Source: Bacillota bacterium (GTDB lineage Bacteria > Bacillota > Clostridia > Clostridiales > Clostridiaceae). Taken from it: a stretch of DNA of 9,480 nucleotides. Made by a program: the position numbers and the translations under genes. The notes beneath the pieces were generated by a model. It saw only the letters and a program-made list of their open reading frames with translations. It made no database searches and had not been told where the DNA came from. Location: contig JAJYBA010000054.1 in the NCBI GenBank assembly GCA_021779235.1, forward strand, positions 1 to 9,480. Reading direction: 5' to 3'. The first letter of the stretch is position 1. Every line of letters starts with the position of its first letter. Of the stretch, positions 7,225 through 9,480 are shown in pieces.

Positions 7225-7452
7225 TTTAGGCAGGTCTCCTGGCTCTTGATTCACTCTCCCCTTTCCCTTCCCCTTGCAGGTGGTTATAAAAGGTTCGTCC
7301 TCAATTACAGTAGCGGGGGCTGCTGTGGAATTACACCACATTCCCTTTTCACCTTATTAATTAGCCACTAAAATGGCTGATCTACTAACGTAGCTTAACC
7401 CACCAAAGTGGCTCATCTACTATCGTAGTTTAATTAATAAAAGGCACCTAAA
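7225..7452 (-). promoter_or_regulatory. Cobalamin (B12) riboswitch aptamer
   Basis: A class-I cobalamin riboswitch in the leader of cbiP. In transcript order it shows GGTGCC (7448-7443), the P2 arm, AAAAGGGAA and the conserved GGTGtaATTCC hairpin near 7347-7325. CCCCCGC-tACTGTAA follows near 7318-7304, then ACCACCTGCAAGGGGAAGG near 7283-7265 in the J6/3 region. The perfect B12 box AGCCAGGAGACCTGCC lies at 7244-7229. TTTAGG upstream and CCTAAA after the box can pair to form P1. The P2 arm carries an extra insertion of about 87 bases, annotated separately. It should bind adenosylcobalamin and lower expression of the genes from cbiP onward. The family call is very secure; ligand preference was not tested. 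Confidence 0.97.
7354..7440 (-). repeat. Riboswitch P2-arm insertion: inverted repeat enclosing a tandem 35-bp duplication
   Basis: TTATTAATTA at 7354-7363 and its perfect complement at 7431-7440 form a 10-bp stem. Between and partly including the stem ends lie two direct units, 7363-7397 and 7398-7432, each exactly 35 bp and identical at 29 of 35 positions. In the RNA each unit holds CTAC-GWTA-GTAG (4-bp stem) and CCAY-TTTR-GTGG (hairpin). Several differences fall in loops or keep pairing by exchanging C-G for T-G. The block sits where consensus cobalamin riboswitches have a short P2 loop. It looks like a duplicated structured extension; its function is unknown. Confidence 0.85.
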
Positions 7453-7474
7453 AATATCTATTCATTTTTCTAAT

Positions 7475-7504
7475 AATATACTAGTATAAAATTAAATTTG
7501 TTAA
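7475..7504 (-). promoter_or_regulatory. Predicted sigma-70-type promoter of the cobalamin operon leader
   Basis: On the minus strand TTAACA (7504-7499) and TATATT (7480-7475) each match the -35 and -10 consensus at five of six positions, with an 18-base spacer. Transcription would begin near 7467, about 20 bases before the conserved GGTGCC that opens the riboswitch, which is the expected geometry. A second candidate further up pairs a perfect TTGACA (7568-7563) with TATAAA (7547-7542), but its 15-base spacer is short. No start site can be proven from the sequence. Confidence 0.6.
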
Positions 7505-7617
7505 AAATTTTAGTTCTTTACGACATTTCTACACAATTAAGTTTATAGCATTACATTAATTATGTCAATAAATAAGAATTTCAGATGCTCTTGCTATGTT
7601 TTTCAATTATGAGTGTA

Positions 7618-8463
7618 TTAATTATATATATATTCATTATTTGGTTTATCTATTTTTTCTATTTCATTCACTTTAATTATTGGAATTAAACTAATTTCTC
7701 CACTTTTAGAATCCTTATATTCTCTTTCCCCCAGTGTGCCCTCTATATTTACCCAAATTCCCTCAGCAAAGACTTTTTCTTCAGAATAATCACATAAAAG
7801 GCCCGACAGTTGCGCATCTGCTGCGCAACAACTTACAAGAATTCTAGATAATATAAATTCCTCTTTATTAAGGCCCTTTTGTTTATATATGAAGCCCTTC
7901 ATATTAATAACTCTACCAACATAATTGGACGGACTTCCGTATATATCTTCATAATTATTTATAAAATTTTCATTAGTCATATCAATAGCTTCACCTTTTT
8001 TCAGGGTAATACTTTCTAAGGGCTTATTTAATGAAATATTATCCCCATCAGTAGAATGAGTGTCTTTGACACTATGCTCACATACCTCTGTTCCATCTGA
8101 TAAAGTTATATGTTTATGCTTTAAAGTGTTAATTTTCAATTGCGAAGTTAATGAAAATCCTTTATTTATTACACTACTAGCACTAACAGCTTCAGATTTT
8201 AAAAGAAACCCCAAAGTCAATGGGATCAAAAACATGATATATCCCAATTTTATTGTTTTACCTTTCTTAATGCTAAAAATATTCATTCCTTGAAAGATAA
8301 CCAAAACAATGAAAAAATATACTGAAAACCTCACGTATTTAACCATTTTCGGATGTACATATAAGGTTATTTTATTTGTACTTATGATCATATAAAAATA
8401 ACAAGTGAAACCTATGAGTATAAGAAACCATATTAATTCATTTAAATTTAATTTTTTTTTCAC
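7618..8463 (-). CDS. TIGR03943/COG3689 (UPF0703, YcgQ-like) membrane protein
   Basis: A 281-residue protein of a family with no settled function that is usually encoded beside a COG0701 permease, as here. Hydrophobic segments near 10-28, 44-65 and 73-90 indicate an N-terminal membrane domain (DUF1980 type), with the motif TLYVHPKMVKYV at 33-44. A hydrophilic linker with KHKH and scattered His/Cys (115-136) follows. The soluble C-terminal domain has NYVGRVINMKGFIY near 180-193, the conserved SRILVSCCAADAQLSGLL at 206-223 and a strand-rich end (EGIWVNIEGTLGE). The Cys212-Cys213 pair is a hallmark of the family. The start is GTG at 8463, with GGAGG 7 bases upstream; the protein then begins with a Lys-rich head and the first membrane segment. 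Transcription points toward the cobalamin operon. A role with the permease in metal or thiol export or import is inference. Confidence 0.85.
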   Translation of the reverse strand: MKKKLNLNELIWFLILIGFTCYFYMIISTNKITLYVHPKMVKYVRFSVYFFIVLVIFQGMNIFSIKKGKTIKLGYIMFLIPLTLGFLLKSEAVSASSVINKGFSLTSQLKINTLKHKHITLSDGTEVCEHSVKDTHSTDGDNISLNKPLESITLKKGEAIDMTNENFINNYEDIYGSPSNYVGRVINMKGFIYKQKGLNKEEFILSRILVSCCAADAQLSGLLCDYSEEKVFAEGIWVNIEGTLGEREYKDSKSGEISLIPIIKVNEIEKIDKPNNEYIYN

Positions 8464-8542
8464 ACAATTTCCTCCTTGCAGATCTCTGTAAGTAGATGAT
8501 GATGATTAATTGTTGTACCTATTATAAATCTGTTCAAATGAA

Positions 8543-8566
8543 TAACAGTTATTAACTGTCCCCATT
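8543..8566. repeat. Dispersed fourth copy of the GTCCC-type repeat
   Basis: This unit, in the permease to TIGR03943 junction, matches repeat 2 of the cbiP-cbiB junction at 19 of 24 positions, including the core AGTTnTTAACTGTCCCC. It contains a perfect ACAGTT-ATT-AACTGT inverted repeat. Upstream, CTGTTCAA at 8530 mirrors CTGTTCAA at 5513 before the third unit, extending the similarity to roughly 35 bp. A partial unit (TAGTTATTAA, 8592-8601) lies just before the permease stop codon. Confidence 0.7.
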
Positions 8567-8602
8567 CTTATCCCTCTCTGTGAACAGATAGTAGTTATTA
8601 AT

Positions 8603-9480
8603 TTAAAAAGCTAAAAAAGTGCTTAACTCAGCCAGTGGAAATATGTTTGCTATTACAGCTAAAATAAAGCAAATAGTAACTATAAGAAAAATCAGTTTGG
8701 CAACAAAATTTAATTTAAAGCTACCACAAAGCATAATTGTATTTTTTATATCTAGCATAGGACCTAAGATTAAAAATCCTAAAATAGAACCGGTGGTAAA
8801 CTGCCCTAAAAAACTCCTAGCTATAAATGCATCTGTTTCTGAACAAATTGATAAAACAAAGGCTAATACCATCATCACTATTATGGAAGATAAAACACCC
8901 CCACCTATTGATAAAATAAATGCCTTAGGTATAAAAACTTGCATACATGTTGAGAGAAATACTCCCATTATGAAGAATCTACCTATATCATATAACTCTG
9001 CACTAGTGTGGGATATTATCTCCTGTATACTTCTTATAATTTTATTGTTAGAATTGCTATGATTATGAGTATGTCCACAAGAACAGCTACCATTACTTCT
9101 CTCTACATGGATATGATTATGTTTAATAACATTAGTATTTTTATGGATATGCACAGTATTCTGTCCAGAATTATGGCCTGTTTTACCTATTATGCCTCTG
9201 GGCTTTTTCACTCGTTCTTGCTTAAATGGACTATCCTTATGTAGCATACCTATAAGCATACCTATTGTTATAGCTCCGATCATACCAAACATAGCTCTTG
9301 ATATTACCATATATGACATTCCCATGAAAGCATAATGTGTTGATAGTAAAACCACAGGATTCATTATTGGCACCGATAACATAAATGTAATGGCAATACT
9401 TAAAGGAACTCCCTTCTTAATAAGCCTCCTAGTTATAGGAACAATAGCACACTCACAAACTGGAAAAATAAGTCCTACTA
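8603..9480 (-). CDS. COG0701/UPF0718 (DUF318, YcgR/YraQ-like) permease, 5' end beyond window
   Basis: A predicted multi-pass permease; 291 residues are visible and the N-terminus lies past the right edge. The first in-frame Met is at 9382, but the same frame stays open to 9480 and encodes FPVCECAIVPITRRLIKKG, a conserved family segment, so the gene is 5'-partial, not short. Further landmarks, numbered from the first visible codon, are MLSVPIMNP at 33-41, CSETDAFIARSF at 212-223 and LGPMLDIKN at 238-246. Between two membrane halves lies a hydrophilic loop (about 102-140) with nine His and two Cys, including HIH, HNHIH, CSC and HTHNH, a likely metal-binding region. The stop is TAA at 8603, and the TIGR03943 partner starts 139 bases later. 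The substrate is not established for this family; metal transport is inferred from the loop. Confidence 0.87.
   Translation of the reverse strand, partial: VGLIFPVCECAIVPITRRLIKKGVPLSIAITFMLSVPIMNPVVLLSTHYAFMGMSYMVISRAMFGMIGAITIGMLIGMLHKDSPFKQERVKKPRGIIGKTGHNSGQNTVHIHKNTNVIKHNHIHVERSNGSCSCGHTHNHSNSNNKIIRSIQEIISHTSAELYDIGRFFIMGVFLSTCMQVFIPKAFILSIGGGVLSSIIVMMVLAFVLSICSETDAFIARSFLGQFTTGSILGFLILGPMLDIKNTIMLCGSFKLNFVAKLIFLIVTICFILAVIANIFPLAELSTFLAF

Noticed and set aside
7363..7432. The 35-bp tandem repeat as a protein-binding operator or CRISPR remnant
   Set aside because: There are no spacers between the units, and its position and pairing place it inside the P2 arm of the riboswitch RNA; a structured RNA extension is the simpler reading.
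8619..9062. Plus-strand open frame of 147 codons opposite the permease, plus other plus-strand frames at 151-381, 916-1113, 3432-3650, 5742-6026, 6124-6417 and 8060-8293
   Set aside because: They mirror well-recognised minus-strand genes, lack family motifs and do not have convincing ribosome binding sites.
9380..9382. ATG at 9382 as the permease start
   Set aside because: The frame is open to the window edge and encodes the conserved FPVCECAIVPITRRLIKKG, so the true start is outside the window.

Overview
The window is very AT-rich, its genes have strong GGAGG-type ribosome binding sites, and every protein looks clostridial. It most likely comes from an anaerobic low-GC Firmicute of the Clostridium type that makes cobalamin. 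All supported genes lie on the minus strand, so transcription runs from high to low coordinates. Both window edges cut a gene: a permease on the right and hemB on the left.

Upstream block (9480 to 7618): a COG0701/UPF0718 (YcgR/YraQ-like) permease that continues past the right edge and carries a His/Cys-rich cytoplasmic-type loop, followed by its usual partner, a TIGR03943/COG3689 (YcgQ-like) membrane protein with a GTG start.

Control region (about 7504 to 7089): a predicted promoter, a class-I cobalamin riboswitch with a perfect B12 box, and a readable expression platform. The platform has a P13-like hairpin, a mutually exclusive 9-bp antiterminator, and an intrinsic terminator just before the cbiP ribosome binding site. 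The P2 arm of the riboswitch carries an unusual insertion of about 87 bp: a 10-bp inverted repeat enclosing two tandem 35-bp units that each encode two small hairpins.

Tetrapyrrole/cobalamin operon (7088 to 1): cbiP, cbiB, hemA, a precorrin-2 dehydrogenase (SirC/Met8-like), hemC, a cobA-hemD fusion and the first 20 codons of hemB. HemA, HemB, HemC and HemD build uroporphyrinogen III from glutamyl-tRNA. CobA and the dehydrogenase turn it into sirohydrochlorin/precorrin-2, which enters the corrin route. CbiP and CbiB act late, in amidation and in attachment of the aminopropanol arm. With no other promoter or terminator evident, one B12 riboswitch appears to control even the first committed tetrapyrrole step, as expected where B12 or siroheme, not heme, is the main end product.

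Two families of short repeats sit in the operon junctions. A 24-bp AGTTnTTAACtGTCCC unit occurs three times at about 40-bp spacing between cbiP and cbiB, and again upstream near 8550. A degenerate 7-nt repeat lies between the dehydrogenase gene and hemC. In both places the repeat supplies the stop codon of the upstream gene. I see no wholly new multi-gene system; the most unusual elements are the riboswitch insertion and the stop-codon-overlapping repeats.
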